Positions 34,407 through 43,206 are shown, counted from the stretch's first letter. The stretch: DNA of 64,000 nucleotides from Streptomyces sp. HUAS CB01 (GCF_030406905.1 NZ_CP129137.1:3271001-3335000); one strand, 5' to 3'. The notes: generated by a model from the sequence alone, not told the origin. Program-made: numbers and translations.

Positions 34407-34736
34407 GTGCCGACGTACCAGTACCAGTGCACCGAGTGCGGCGAGGGCCTCGAGGCGGTGCAGAAGTTCACCGACGACGCCCTGACCGAGTGCCCCGCCT
34501 GCCAGGGACGCCTGAAGAAGGTGTTCTCGGCCGTCGGCATCGTCTTCAAGGGCTCCGGCTTCTACCGCAACGACAGCCGCGGCTCCTCGTCGAGCAGCAC
34601 GCCGTCGTCCGCGTCGGCGAAGTCCTCGGCGTCCTCCTCTTCCTCGTCGTCGGACTCCAAGGCGTCCGCGAGCTCCACCAGCTCGTCGGGCTCGTCGACC
34701 TCGTCCGGTTCGTCCGGCAGCACGACGGCCGCCTGA
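34407..34736 (+). CDS. FmdB family zinc-ribbon protein
   Basis: This 109-aa protein opens with a zinc ribbon of the FmdB type: CxxC at Cys8/Cys11 and again at Cys29/Cys32, in the pattern YQYQCTECG and CPACQG, followed by KKVFSAVGIVFKGSGFY. The last 50 residues are almost only serine with Ala, Lys and Thr, a disordered tail common in actinobacterial homologues. The function is unknown, possibly a regulator or assembly factor. The GTG has an excellent AGGAGGA site at 34395-34401. Confidence 0.93.
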   Translation: MPTYQYQCTECGEGLEAVQKFTDDALTECPACQGRLKKVFSAVGIVFKGSGFYRNDSRGSSSSSTPSSASAKSSASSSSSSSDSKASASSTSSSGSSTSSGSSGSTTAA

Positions 34737-34753
34737 CTCCCGAACTCTCGCAG

Positions 34754-34783
34754 GGTCCCCACCGCCTACGGGTGGTGGGGACC
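34754..34783 (+). terminator. Intrinsic terminator after the zinc-ribbon gene
   Basis: A perfect 10-bp stem GGTCCCCACC/GGTGGGGACC has a 10-nt loop, followed by TTTCGC. Confidence 0.8.
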
Positions 34784-34871
34784 TTTCGCATGCCCGCGTC
34801 GCCGACCCCACGGCGTTCACGGGGAGTGCGGGCGGTCGGTGGGCGGGTGCCTGACCCTGTTCGAGCGCGGC

Positions 34872-34877
34872 TACTGT
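34872..34877 (+). promoter_or_regulatory. -10 element of leaderless MTA phosphorylase gene
   Basis: TACTGT lies 7 nt before the ATG at 34885. No ribosome-binding sequence is present. This spacing is also why the ATG is preferred over the GTG at 34876, which lies inside the element. Confidence 0.6.
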
Positions 34878-34884
34878 GACGGCC

Positions 34885-35736
34885 ATGGCCAACGCAGAGA
34901 GCGCACAGCGCGCGGAGATCGGCGTCATCGGCGGCTCGGGCTTCTACTCGTTCCTGGAGAACGTGACCGAGGCCGAGATCGCGACGCCGTACGGCAGCCC
35001 GAGTGATTCCCTGTTCTTCGGCGAGATCGCGGGCCGGAAGGTCGCCTTCCTCCCCCGGCACGGACGAAGCCACCGCCTCCCGCCGCACCGCATCAACTAC
35101 CGCGCCAACCTGTGGGCCCTGCGGTCCGTGGGTGTGCGTCAGATCCTCGGGCCGTGCGCCGTCGGCGGCCTGCGGCCGGAGTACGGCCCCGGCACCCTGC
35201 TCGTCCCCGACCAGCTGGTGGACCGCACCAAGTCCCGGGCCGACACCTACTACGACGGGGAGCCGCTGACGAACGGCGAGGTGCCGAACGTCGTCCACGT
35301 CTCGCTCGCCGACCCCTACTGCCCGGCCGGACGGGCGGCGGCGCTGGCCGCGGCGCGCGGGCGGGACTGGGAGCCGGTCGACGGCGGAACCCTCGTCGTG
35401 GTCGAGGGGCCGCGCTTCGGCACCCGCGCCGAGTCCCGCTGGCACGCGGCGATGGGCTGGTCGGTGGTCGGCATGACCGGGCACCCCGAGGCCGCGCTCG
35501 CCCGTGAGCTGGAGCTCTGCTACACGTCCATGAACCTGGTCACGGACCTCGACGCGGGGGCGGAGAGCGGTGAGGGCGTCTCGCACGAGGAAGTTCTGAA
35601 GGTCTTCGCCGCGAACGTCGACCGGCTGAGGGACGTCCTGTTCGACGCGGTGGCCGGGCTGCCGGCGGCCGAGGACCGCGACTGCCTCTGCAAGAGCGCC
35701 CTGAACGGCTTGAAGACGGGCATAACGCTGCCGTAG
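34885..35736 (+). CDS. mtnP: S-methyl-5'-thioadenosine phosphorylase
   Basis: This 283-aa member of the MTAP/PNP family would split methylthioadenosine into adenine and methylthioribose-1-phosphate in methionine salvage. The phosphate-binding IGVIGGSGFY is at the N-terminus, LPRHGRSHRLPPHRINYRANLWAL is the family's second phosphate motif, and the substrate site reads VVVEGPRFGTRAESRW and GMTGHPEAALARELELCYTSMNLVTDLD. Some bacterial relatives prefer methylthioinosine; the residues here do not settle it with certainty. Confidence 0.9.
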   Translation: MANAESAQRAEIGVIGGSGFYSFLENVTEAEIATPYGSPSDSLFFGEIAGRKVAFLPRHGRSHRLPPHRINYRANLWALRSVGVRQILGPCAVGGLRPEYGPGTLLVPDQLVDRTKSRADTYYDGEPLTNGEVPNVVHVSLADPYCPAGRAAALAAARGRDWEPVDGGTLVVVEGPRFGTRAESRWHAAMGWSVVGMTGHPEAALARELELCYTSMNLVTDLDAGAESGEGVSHEEVLKVFAANVDRLRDVLFDAVAGLPAAEDRDCLCKSALNGLKTGITLP

Positions 35737-35766
35737 CGCGTGGTCGTGTCGGCGGATGGTCACCCT

Positions 35767-35795
35767 GGGGAGTGAGGAGTTTTTCCACACTCCCC
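35767..35795 (+). terminator. Hairpin after MTA phosphorylase
   Basis: An outer 8-bp stem GGGGAGTG/CACTCCCC has an inner GGA/TCC pairing separated by one A-A mismatch. It lies 31 nt after the stop. Confidence 0.6.
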
Positions 35796-35902
35796 GAGCC
35801 GTCCACAGGCCGGAGCGGGCCGCCGGGTGAACGGGGATCGTGAGGGGCGTCGGGCGTACGCCGCCCGCCTCACGGTCCCTCAACACGAGAGGCGGTCCCA
35901 CC

Positions 35903-36916
35903 ATGACGCTGCTCTCCTCTTCCCCGTCCCACGGGCACGCCCCGTCCCCCGGGCATCCGCCGTCCGGCGGCCATGCGCCGTCCCACGGGCACGCCCCGTC
36001 CCACGGGCATCCGCCGTCCGGCGGCCATGCGCCGTCCCACGGGCGTGCGCCGTCCGGCGGCCATGCGCCGTCCCACGGGCGTGCGCCGTCCGGCGGCCAT
36101 GCGCCGTCCCACGGGCATGTGCCGTCCCACGGGCGTGCGGCCTCTCCCGGACATGGGCCGTCTCACGGACACACGCCGTCTCACGGACATGGGCCGTCCG
36201 GGCTTTCGGGCTCATGGGGGCCTCCCCGGTCCGCGGACGCGGGTGGCTCCTCCGCGGGCTGGGGAGGTGCCCTGCCGCCGGCTCCGGCGCCGGAGCCCTG
36301 CGGAGTGCCCGCCTTCGCGCCCCTGAGGGTGCCGGGCGGGCTGCCATGGCAACGAACCCGGCTGAGAAGGGTGCTGCGGAGGAGGCGGCGGGCACTGGCC
36401 GCGGGTCTGGCCGTCACCGCCGCCGCGCTGGCGGCCTGGTTGCCGAGGGCGCAACCCGGTCCGGCCACCACGGCCCACGAACCGGCGGCACTGCCGCGGC
36501 ACGCCCCGCCCTCGCACGGCGCTTCAGCGGGCGGAGGTGCGGCAGGCGAGGAGACGGGAGCCGCTGTCCCCGCGGGCGACGCCGCGCCGCGGCCGGGGGA
36601 CATCGTGTCCGCTCCGGTGCGCATCGCGGACGCCGAGACCGTCCGGCTGCTGGAGCCGGGCGACCGCGTGGATGTGATCGCGGCCCCCGGGGCACCGGCG
36701 ACGGGCACGGCTTTCGGCCGGGGCACGGGCGGTGGCGGGTCGCGCACGGGGCCCGACGCCCGGATCATCGTGACCGGCGCCCGAGTGGCAGAGGTGCCCG
36801 GGGCGGAGGGGTTCCAGGACGGCGGCGCGCTGATCGTCCTCGCTGTCCCGCGCCCCGTCGCCACGGCGCTGGCCGGCGCCGGCGCCACCTCACGTCTGGC
36901 GGTGACGCTGTGCTGA
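35903..36916 (+). CDS. CpaB/RcpC-like protein with a His-rich hexapeptide repeat domain
   Basis: This 337-aa protein has three parts. Residues 8-97 are fifteen hexapeptide units of the form PS-x-G-(H/R)-x, rich in His, Gly, Ser and Pro. A Pro/Ala-rich linker then leads to one membrane helix at about 160-180, after an Arg-rich stop (RRRRR). The C-terminal domain (DIVSAPVRIADAETVRLLEPGDRVDVIA) matches the SAF/CpaB-RcpC domain of Flp pilus assembly proteins. The His-rich arm precedes the helix and, since a basic cluster stands directly before it, is probably cytoplasmic; it could bind metal. No other pilus gene is near. The ATG at 35903 is followed by the repeats. Confidence 0.8.
   Translation: MTLLSSSPSHGHAPSPGHPPSGGHAPSHGHAPSHGHPPSGGHAPSHGRAPSGGHAPSHGRAPSGGHAPSHGHVPSHGRAASPGHGPSHGHTPSHGHGPSGLSGSWGPPRSADAGGSSAGWGGALPPAPAPEPCGVPAFAPLRVPGGLPWQRTRLRRVLRRRRRALAAGLAVTAAALAAWLPRAQPGPATTAHEPAALPRHAPPSHGASAGGGAAGEETGAAVPAGDAAPRPGDIVSAPVRIADAETVRLLEPGDRVDVIAAPGAPATGTAFGRGTGGGGSRTGPDARIIVTGARVAEVPGAEGFQDGGALIVLAVPRPVATALAGAGATSRLAVTLC
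35924..36193 (+). repeat. 18-bp coding minisatellite, 15 units
   Basis: Fifteen in-frame 18-bp units encode PSHGHA, PSGGHA, PSHGRA and close variants. Adjacent copies are nearly identical in the middle (alternating PSGGHA and PSHGRA) and diverge at both ends, which is typical of recent expansion by slippage or unequal exchange. Confidence 0.9.
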
Positions 36917-36968
36917 GCCGCGCCCGAGCGGCCGGCCCGTCCGGAGCGCCGTCGGCACGGCCCCGCCG

Positions 36969-37178
36969 TCAGAGGTGGTGCGGGGGCTTCTCGTCGAGGA
37001 AGCGTGCCAGGTCCGCGGCGCTGTCGCCGCTCGCCGGAGGCCGCTCTCCCCACCCGCGGTCCGTGTCGTCCGCGGACTGCTGGTCCAGCGGATCGTCGAA
37101 GATCAGCCCCGGCCTGGGGAGGGGCTGCTGCCGGGGCTCCTCCGCGTCGTGCGGGCCGGTGGTGGGGGCGGCACTCAT
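36969..37178 (-). CDS. Small hypothetical protein (69 aa)
   Basis: I do not recognise this protein. It begins MSAAPTTGPHDAEEPRQQPLPRPGLIF and ends FLDEKPPHHL. It is acidic, Pro/Asp-rich, without membrane segment or cysteine, and probably disordered. Reasons to believe it: Streptomyces-like codon bias in this frame and a position that fills the space between two real genes. It is antisense to neither neighbour and converges on the CpaB-like gene. No ribosome site stands out. Confidence 0.55.
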   Translation of the reverse strand: MSAAPTTGPHDAEEPRQQPLPRPGLIFDDPLDQQSADDTDRGWGERPPASGDSAADLARFLDEKPPHHL

Positions 37179-37324
37179 GGAACCAGCGTACGCGGGGGCA
37201 GGCGGGCTCCTCCGCGGCCGGGTCCGGCCGGTGGTCGGAGTGCCGGACCGGTGGGCCGTCCGCCCGGACCGGAGGGCGGCATCGTGCGGGATGCGGATCA
37301 GGCGCCTTCTGCTGTGCTGGTTCC

Positions 37325-38563
37325 ATGACCTCCTCGAGCTCATCCGCACCCCACGGGCACCTCGGTTTCGGAGCCCTGCGCCACATGCACGCCCGGCGTC
37401 GGGACGAGGCGCATCGCACGGCGACCCCGCTGGAGCTCTTCTTCGACCTCTGCTTCGTCGTCGCGGTGGGGCAGGCCGGGGTGCAGCTGGTGCACGCGAT
37501 CGCGGCGAACCACGTCGCCGAGGGCGTCGTCGGCTATCTGTACGTCTTCTTCGGCATCTGGTGGGCCTGGATGAACTTCACCTGGTTCGCCTCCGCCTAC
37601 GACTGCGACGACGTGCCGTACCGGATCGCGACACTGGTGCAGATCTGCGGGGTGCTGATCTACGCGGCGGGGGTGCCTGCGGCGTTCACCGGGAACGACT
37701 GGACGATCACCGTCATCGGCTACATCGTGATGCGGATCGCGCTGACCGCGCAGTGGCTGCGGGCCGCCGCGTCCGAGAACCGGGGTCCCGCTCGGAACAC
37801 GGCTCTCTTCTACGCCGCCAGTCTCGTCCTGTGCCAACTCGGCTGGCTCTCCCTGCTCTTCGCGCCCGAGGACTGGAGACGGTGGCTGTTCCTGATCCTC
37901 GTCGCGGCAGAGCTGCTGGTGCCCGCCATGGCCGAGCGTCGCCACCAGACCGCCTGGCATCCCCACCACATCTCCGAGCGCTACGGCCTGTTCACGATCA
38001 TCGTTCTCGGCGAGACCATGTTCGCGACCACAGTGGCGGTCCAGTCGGCCCTCGGCCACGCCAAGGACATCTCCGAGCTGGCTCCCATCGCGGCCGGCGG
38101 CATCCTGATCATCTTCTCCGCCTGGTGGATCTACTTCGCCGTGCCCGCCCACGAGCGGCTCAAGGGCAACCGCGAGGCGATTCCCTGGGGTTACGGCCAC
38201 TACCTGATCTTCGCGTCAGCCGCGGCGATCGGCGCGGGACTGGAGGTCGCGGTCGAGCAGTCCGTCGGCAAGGCGCACATCCCGACACTGACCGCCTCGG
38301 CCGCCGTGACCGTGCCCACGGCGATCTACCTGCTGACGGTGTGGTTCCTGCATGCGCGGCACTTCAAGGAGACACTGGCACAGCAACTGGTCCTCCCGGT
38401 CGCGGTGCCCGCGGTCCTCCTCTGCACCTTCGCCGGCCACTGGGCCGTGCTCGCCACCGGACTGGTGGCGGCGCTCACGGTCGCGCTGGGAGTCGCCCTG
38501 GCGAGCCGCGCCCCCGGGGCGAGGCGGCCTTCCGGCACGCCCCCGCCGGCCGCACCGCCGTGA
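37325..38563 (+). CDS. Low temperature requirement protein A (LtrA) family membrane protein
   Basis: This 412-aa protein has about 11 hydrophobic helices. The LtrA signature is clear: ATPLELFFDLCFVVAVGQ near residue 35, FFGIWWAWMNFTWFASAYDCDD, and RYGLFTIIVLGETMFATTVAV. The function of the family is not known; a Listeria member was linked to growth in the cold. The start ATG gives a Ser-rich N-terminus with HGHLGFGALRHMHARRRDEAHR before helix 1. It appears to be a single gene. Confidence 0.9.
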   Translation: MTSSSSSAPHGHLGFGALRHMHARRRDEAHRTATPLELFFDLCFVVAVGQAGVQLVHAIAANHVAEGVVGYLYVFFGIWWAWMNFTWFASAYDCDDVPYRIATLVQICGVLIYAAGVPAAFTGNDWTITVIGYIVMRIALTAQWLRAAASENRGPARNTALFYAASLVLCQLGWLSLLFAPEDWRRWLFLILVAAELLVPAMAERRHQTAWHPHHISERYGLFTIIVLGETMFATTVAVQSALGHAKDISELAPIAAGGILIIFSAWWIYFAVPAHERLKGNREAIPWGYGHYLIFASAAAIGAGLEVAVEQSVGKAHIPTLTASAAVTVPTAIYLLTVWFLHARHFKETLAQQLVLPVAVPAVLLCTFAGHWAVLATGLVAALTVALGVALASRAPGARRPSGTPPPAAPP

Positions 38564-38607
38564 CCGGGTCGTGCCCCCCGTCGGCGGCCGCGTGATACGC
38601 AGAAGTC

Positions 38608-39684
38608 ATGGCACTCAACGACGCATTGACCGATGTGAGCGGCATCCGGGTCGGCCACGCCGGGCTCACCGGAGAGGGTGCGCTCAGCGGCACCACGGTC
38701 GTCCTCGCGCCCGAGGGCGGAGCGGTGGCCGCGGTGGATGTACGAGGCGGTGGGCCCGGCACCCGCGAGACCGATGCCCTCGACCCCCGCAATCTCGTCC
38801 AGCGCATCGAGGCGGTCGTACTGACCGGAGGCAGCGCCTACGGCCTGGACTCGGCGTCCGGCGTGATGGCGTGGCTGGAGGAACAGGGGCGCGGGGTGCC
38901 GGCGGGAAGGGAGCCGGGGCAGGTCGTGCCGGTCGTCCCCGCGGCGTGCGTCTTCGACCTCGGCCGCGGCGGTGACTGGCGGGCGAGGCCGAACGCGTCG
39001 ACGGGGCGCGCTGCGGTGGAGGCGGCGGCGAGCACGGAGGCCGGTGCGCCGGTCGAGGAGGGCTCGGTGGGGGCGGGCACCGGCGCGGTGGTGGGCCGGA
39101 TCAAGGGGGGCGTCGGTACCGCGAGCACGGTGCTGGGGGACGGGACGACGGTCGCCGCGCTGGTGGTGGCCAACGCGGCGGGCTCCGCGCTCGACCCTGA
39201 CACCGGTGTGCTCTACGGGCGCCACTTCTTCGGCACGACACCGGTGGCACCGCCGCCCGAGGTCCATGCGGCGGCCCTGCACCGGCTGGCCGAGGCGTCC
39301 GAACGCAATGGGGCGCCCCCGCTGAACACGACCCTCGCCGTCGTCGCCACCGACGCCGAACTCTCCCGCGCCCAGGCGCACAAGCTCGCCGGCACCGCCC
39401 ACGACGGCATCGCCCGCGCCGTCCGCCCCGTCCATCTCCTCAACGACGGGGACACCGTCTTCGCGCTCGCCACCGGCACCCGTCCGCTCGACGGACATCC
39501 GCTCGCCCTCAACGCGGTGCTCGCCGCCGGCGCGGACGTCGTCACCCGGGCGATCGTCCGGGCGGTGCTGGCCGCCGGGAGCGTGCGCGGTCCGGGTGGG
39601 GAGTTCCCCTCGTACACCGAGCTGTACGGGAATCGGGGCGGGGATCGTACGGGCGCGGGGCGGGACATCGGGCGCGCGGACTGA
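38608..39684 (+). CDS. P1 family peptidase (DmpA/BapA-type aminopeptidase)
   Basis: This 358-aa Ntn-type hydrolase is self-processed into two chains. The N-terminal family signature NDALTDVSGIRVGHAG is complete. The cleavage/nucleophile region reads PLNTTLAVVATDA, with Asn240-Thr241. A threonine here, instead of the serine used by DmpA, is seen in part of the family as I recall it. GGSAYGLDSASGVMAWLEE and GSVGAGTGAVVGRIKGG are further conserved blocks. It would release D-amino acids or beta-amino acids from peptides. A TACGCA motif 6 nt before the ATG hints at leaderless expression. Confidence 0.9.
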   Translation: MALNDALTDVSGIRVGHAGLTGEGALSGTTVVLAPEGGAVAAVDVRGGGPGTRETDALDPRNLVQRIEAVVLTGGSAYGLDSASGVMAWLEEQGRGVPAGREPGQVVPVVPAACVFDLGRGGDWRARPNASTGRAAVEAAASTEAGAPVEEGSVGAGTGAVVGRIKGGVGTASTVLGDGTTVAALVVANAAGSALDPDTGVLYGRHFFGTTPVAPPPEVHAAALHRLAEASERNGAPPLNTTLAVVATDAELSRAQAHKLAGTAHDGIARAVRPVHLLNDGDTVFALATGTRPLDGHPLALNAVLAAGADVVTRAIVRAVLAAGSVRGPGGEFPSYTELYGNRGGDRTGAGRDIGRAD

Positions 39685-39846
39685 CGCACGGCGCAAGGGA
39701 GTTGGAGGGGCGCGCGGACGAGGCGGAACTTTGGCGCGTGCGCCGTTCGTTTTCCCGAACCCGGGACGCGATGTCAGCCCCAGGGACTACGTTAAGCAGT
39801 CATCAAGTGACGTGTGGCGACGGCCTGGAGATCCGGGAGATCCACC

Positions 39847-40689
39847 TTGAACGATCCGTACGAGACAACCGAGACGCACCTCGAGCGACTCCTGGGTCGG
39901 GCTCTCAATTCCTTCGACCTTCCCGACAGCGTGGTGGAGCGGCTCGACTCGGCGCTGGCCCATGACAGTTCGCTGCACTCCTCCCACCACAGCGCGGCCC
40001 TGCACCGTTCGACCTACCGGCACGCGTATCTGCTGGCCGACGGCTCCTCGCTCACCCTGTGGGAGCTGGTGCACAACTCCGGCCGTGACGGCGCCCGGCG
40101 GCACGAGCTGTACGCGGACGAGGCGGAGGCCCGGCTCGCGGCGTCCCGACTCCGTCCGGCGCGCGGCGGGCGACCCGACGGCGCGGACGGCACGGGCAGT
40201 GCGGACGACGGGCGGACCGACGAACTCGCGGCGATATTCGGCGCGGCGTCCGAGGGCGCCGCGCCGAACAGCCCGCACACGGTGCCGGGCGACGAGCTCG
40301 AAGCCGATCTGGAGCTGTTGGGCCGGCTGCTGGCGACCCCGCCGATTCCGCCCGCGCGTACGTACGTCCCCGACGACTCGGCTGACCATGCCCGGCGACT
40401 GCTGCGCCGCGCCGAGAACCCGGACCGGCCGGGCGAGGCGACGGCCGGGCGGCTGCGGGCCGCGTTCGCGCACCACATCGGCCAGGCGTTCGGCAGGCAG
40501 TGCCCGGCCGATGTGCGGGACGCCGCCTTCACGCTGTACGAGCACGCATTCCTGCTCCTCGACGGCACCGAGTTGAGTCTGTGGGAGGTGGAGCACACGG
40601 CCACACCCGACGGCCGCCACATGTGCGAGGTGTACGAGGACGAGCGCGCCGCCCGCGAGGCCATGGAGCTTCGCGCCCGGGTGCGCTGA
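39847..40689 (+). CDS. DUF6227 family protein
   Basis: This 280-aa protein of unknown function is found widely in Streptomyces. It starts LNDPYETTETHLERLLGRALNSFDLPD and consists of two similar halves: YRHAYLLADGSSLTLWELVHN near residue 60 and ALYEHAFLLLDGTELSLWEVEHT-like sequence near 240, so it may be an internal duplication. A variable acidic region separates them. The TTG start is chosen because GGGAG lies about 9 nt upstream; a GTG at 39814 would add 11 residues. No membrane segment, no catalytic motif. Confidence 0.85.
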   Translation: MNDPYETTETHLERLLGRALNSFDLPDSVVERLDSALAHDSSLHSSHHSAALHRSTYRHAYLLADGSSLTLWELVHNSGRDGARRHELYADEAEARLAASRLRPARGGRPDGADGTGSADDGRTDELAAIFGAASEGAAPNSPHTVPGDELEADLELLGRLLATPPIPPARTYVPDDSADHARRLLRRAENPDRPGEATAGRLRAAFAHHIGQAFGRQCPADVRDAAFTLYEHAFLLLDGTELSLWEVEHTATPDGRHMCEVYEDERAAREAMELRARVR

Positions 40690-40754
40690 CCGGCCGTTCC
40701 CGGCCCGGTGACGCGGCCTCGGCGGACGTGGCCGGACAGAGGTCGTGCGAGGCC

Positions 40755-40820
40755 GACCTGCACACGGCCCGACCGTGCACACGGTCCTACCGTGCACACG
40801 GTCCTACCGTGCACACGGTC
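40755..40820. repeat. 17-bp direct repeat, each unit a palindrome (3 full + 1 degenerate copy)
   Basis: ACCGTGCACACGGTC recurs at 40772, 40789 and 40806 with a strict 17-bp period. A degenerate copy (GACCTGCACACGGCCC) precedes it at 40755. Each unit is a dyad: ACCGTG and CACGGT around CA. The array sits between the convergent DUF6227 gene and fruA. Confidence 0.8.
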
Positions 40821-40836
40821 CGGGGCCCCGAGCGGT

Positions 40837-43206
40837 TCAGACCGCTGCGACGACCTTGGGCTTGTCGGGCGAGGCCGTCGCCGGCACCGACGCTTCGGAG
40901 GGCTTTCGCAGGCCCTTCAGAAGGATGACCAGAGCCGCGCTGATGACCGTGCCCACCAGGATGGCGAGCAGGTAGAGGAACGCGTTGCCGATCAGCGGTA
41001 CGACGAAGATGCCGCCGTGCGGTGCCCGCAGCGTGCACTCGAAGGCCATCGACAGGGCGCCGGTGACAGCGCCGCCCACCATCACCGACGGGATCACGCG
41101 CAGCGGATCGGCCGCGGCGAACGGGATCGCGCCCTCCGTGATGAACGAAGCACCCAGCACCCAGGCCGCCTTGCCGTTCTCCCGCTCGGCCTTGGTGAAC
41201 AGCCTGCCGCGGACGGTCGTGGCCAGGGCCATCGCGAGCGGGGGGACCATTCCGGCCGCCATCACGGCCGCCATGACCTTCAACGAGCCCTCGGTCGGGC
41301 TGGCGAGGCCGCCGACCGCGAAGGTGTACGCGACCTTGTTGAGCGGGCCACCCAGGTCGAAGCACATCATCAGGCCGAGGACCGCGCCGAGGATGACGGC
41401 GTTCGCACCGCTGAGACCGTTCAGCCAGTCGGTGAGGGCCTGCTGGAGCGAGGCGAGCGGCTTCCCGATCACCAGGAACATCAGGAAGCCGACGATCGCC
41501 GAGGAGATCAGCGGGATCACGACGACGGGCATGATGCCGCGCAGCACGGCGGGCACCCTGACCTTCTGGATCGCGAGCACCACGGCACCGGCGAGGAGTC
41601 CGGCGACCAGGCCGCCGAGGAATCCCGCCTTGATGGTGATGGCGATCGCGCCGCCGACGAAGCCCGGGACGAGCCCGGGGCGGTCGGCCATGCCGTAGGC
41701 GATGTAACCGGCGAGGACGGGGATCAGGAAGCTGAACGCCAGCCCGCCGATCTGGAAGAGCAGCGCGGCCCAGCTGGACTGGTCGCCCCAGACGAACGCG
41801 TCGGCGACGGACTTGGCGCCGGCGATCTCGTAACCGCCGATGGCGAAGCCGACCGCGATCAGCAGACCGCCGGCGGCGACGAACGGGATCATGTAACTGA
41901 CGCCGGACATGAGCCACTTGCGGAGCTTGGTTCCGTAGCCCTCACCGGGCTCGCCCGCTTCCTCGACGGGGGTCGGCCCGGCAGCGGTCGCCACCTCGCC
42001 GCGGGCGGCCTTGTCCTGCGCCTCGGCGATGAGCGCGGGGGCCCGGCTGATCCCGGCCTTGACGCCGACGTCCACGACGGGCTTGCCGTCGAAGCGCTCC
42101 TTGTCCCGTACGGGGACGTCGTGCGCGAAGATCACGGCGTCGGCCGCGGCGACGACGTCGGGGTCCAGCCGGGCGAACCCGGCGGAGCCCTGGGTCTCGA
42201 CGGTGACCTCGACCCCCGCCTCCTGCCCGGCCCGCTCGATCGCCTCGGCCGCCATGTAGGTGTGCGCGATACCGGTGGGACAGGAGGTGACGGCGACGAT
42301 CCGGAAGGGCGGGCCCGAGGGCCCTCCCCCACCCGGCCCGGCCCCGGCCTCCACGGCCCCGCTCTTCTCGGCCCTGGCCTGCGCTGCGCCGTCCTTCTCA
42401 GCCCTGGCCTCCACGGTCCCGCTCCTCCTCGCGTCGGTCTGCGCGGGCTCGGTCACCGCCGCACCGGCACTTCCGGTCGCGGTCGCGGCCGACGCGGTCG
42501 CGGCATCTTCGGTCTCGGCAGACACAGGCGCGACGGGCTCGTGCTCGACGGGCCCGGCGTGCTCGCGCTCCGGCGACACCGCCGCCCCCGCGCCGACGGG
42601 AGCCGCCGCGGCCTCGGTCGACGCAGGTTCGCCGCCCGGTGGCTGTCCCTGCCCCTCGGTCACCGTCTCCGCGGGCCCCGTCGCGGCCTCGGTCGGAGCC
42701 CCCGCAGACACGCCCGTGTCCGCCGTCGCGTCCGTGCCCGCGGCCGTCCCGACCGCCGACGGGTCGACGTCCCCGCGCACCAGTGCCGCAGCGGTCGCCG
42801 CCGAGGCGGTCCCGCGGAGGGCGGTGGTGAACCCGGTGTCCATCAGCCGCCGGGCGAGGCTCGAGAGGATCGTCAGATGCGCGTCGTCGGCTCCGGACGG
42901 GGCGGCTATGAGGAAGACGAGGTCCGCGGGTCCGTCCGGCGCACCGAAGTCGATGCCGCCGGGAGCCCGTCCGAACGCCAGGGTGGGCTCGGTGACGTGC
43001 GCGCTGCGGCAGTGCGGAATGCCGATGCCGCCGTCGAGCCCCGTGGGCATCTGGGCCTCGCGCGCGGCCACATCGGCCAGGAAGCCGTCGAGGTCGGTGA
43101 CGCGCCCCAGCGCGACCATGCGCCGGGCGAGCGAGCGGGCCGCCTCTTCCTTCGTAGCGGCGGCCAGGTCGAGGTCGACCAGGTCCGCGTTGATCATGTC
43201 GCTCAT
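40837..43206 (-). CDS. fruA: PTS fructose transporter subunit IIABC
   Basis: This 789-aa permease takes up fructose and phosphorylates it to fructose-1-phosphate. Domains in order: EIIA (residues 1-150, phospho-His65 in GIGIPHCRS), a very long Ala/Thr/Glu/Pro-rich linker of about 145 residues, EIIB with phospho-Cys309 in VTSCPTGIAHTYMAAEAIE, and the membrane EIIC domain (about 415-750). The linker contains a near-repeat (VEARAEKDGAAQARAEK) and is far longer than a usual tether. Its start overlaps the fruK stop by ATGA, so the operon is fully coupled. Confidence 0.95.
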   Translation of the reverse strand: MSDMINADLVDLDLAAATKEEAARSLARRMVALGRVTDLDGFLADVAAREAQMPTGLDGGIGIPHCRSAHVTEPTLAFGRAPGGIDFGAPDGPADLVFLIAAPSGADDAHLTILSSLARRLMDTGFTTALRGTASAATAAALVRGDVDPSAVGTAAGTDATADTGVSAGAPTEAATGPAETVTEGQGQPPGGEPASTEAAAAPVGAGAAVSPEREHAGPVEHEPVAPVSAETEDAATASAATATGSAGAAVTEPAQTDARRSGTVEARAEKDGAAQARAEKSGAVEAGAGPGGGGPSGPPFRIVAVTSCPTGIAHTYMAAEAIERAGQEAGVEVTVETQGSAGFARLDPDVVAAADAVIFAHDVPVRDKERFDGKPVVDVGVKAGISRAPALIAEAQDKAARGEVATAAGPTPVEEAGEPGEGYGTKLRKWLMSGVSYMIPFVAAGGLLIAVGFAIGGYEIAGAKSVADAFVWGDQSSWAALLFQIGGLAFSFLIPVLAGYIAYGMADRPGLVPGFVGGAIAITIKAGFLGGLVAGLLAGAVVLAIQKVRVPAVLRGIMPVVVIPLISSAIVGFLMFLVIGKPLASLQQALTDWLNGLSGANAVILGAVLGLMMCFDLGGPLNKVAYTFAVGGLASPTEGSLKVMAAVMAAGMVPPLAMALATTVRGRLFTKAERENGKAAWVLGASFITEGAIPFAAADPLRVIPSVMVGGAVTGALSMAFECTLRAPHGGIFVVPLIGNAFLYLLAILVGTVISAALVILLKGLRKPSEASVPATASPDKPKVVAAV

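Noticed and set aside
35924..36193. CRISPR array
   Set aside because: The repeats are contiguous 18-bp coding units without spacers, inside an open frame.
40755..40820. CRISPR-like short repeat
   Set aside because: The 17-bp units abut directly with 2-bp joints; there are no spacers and no cas genes.
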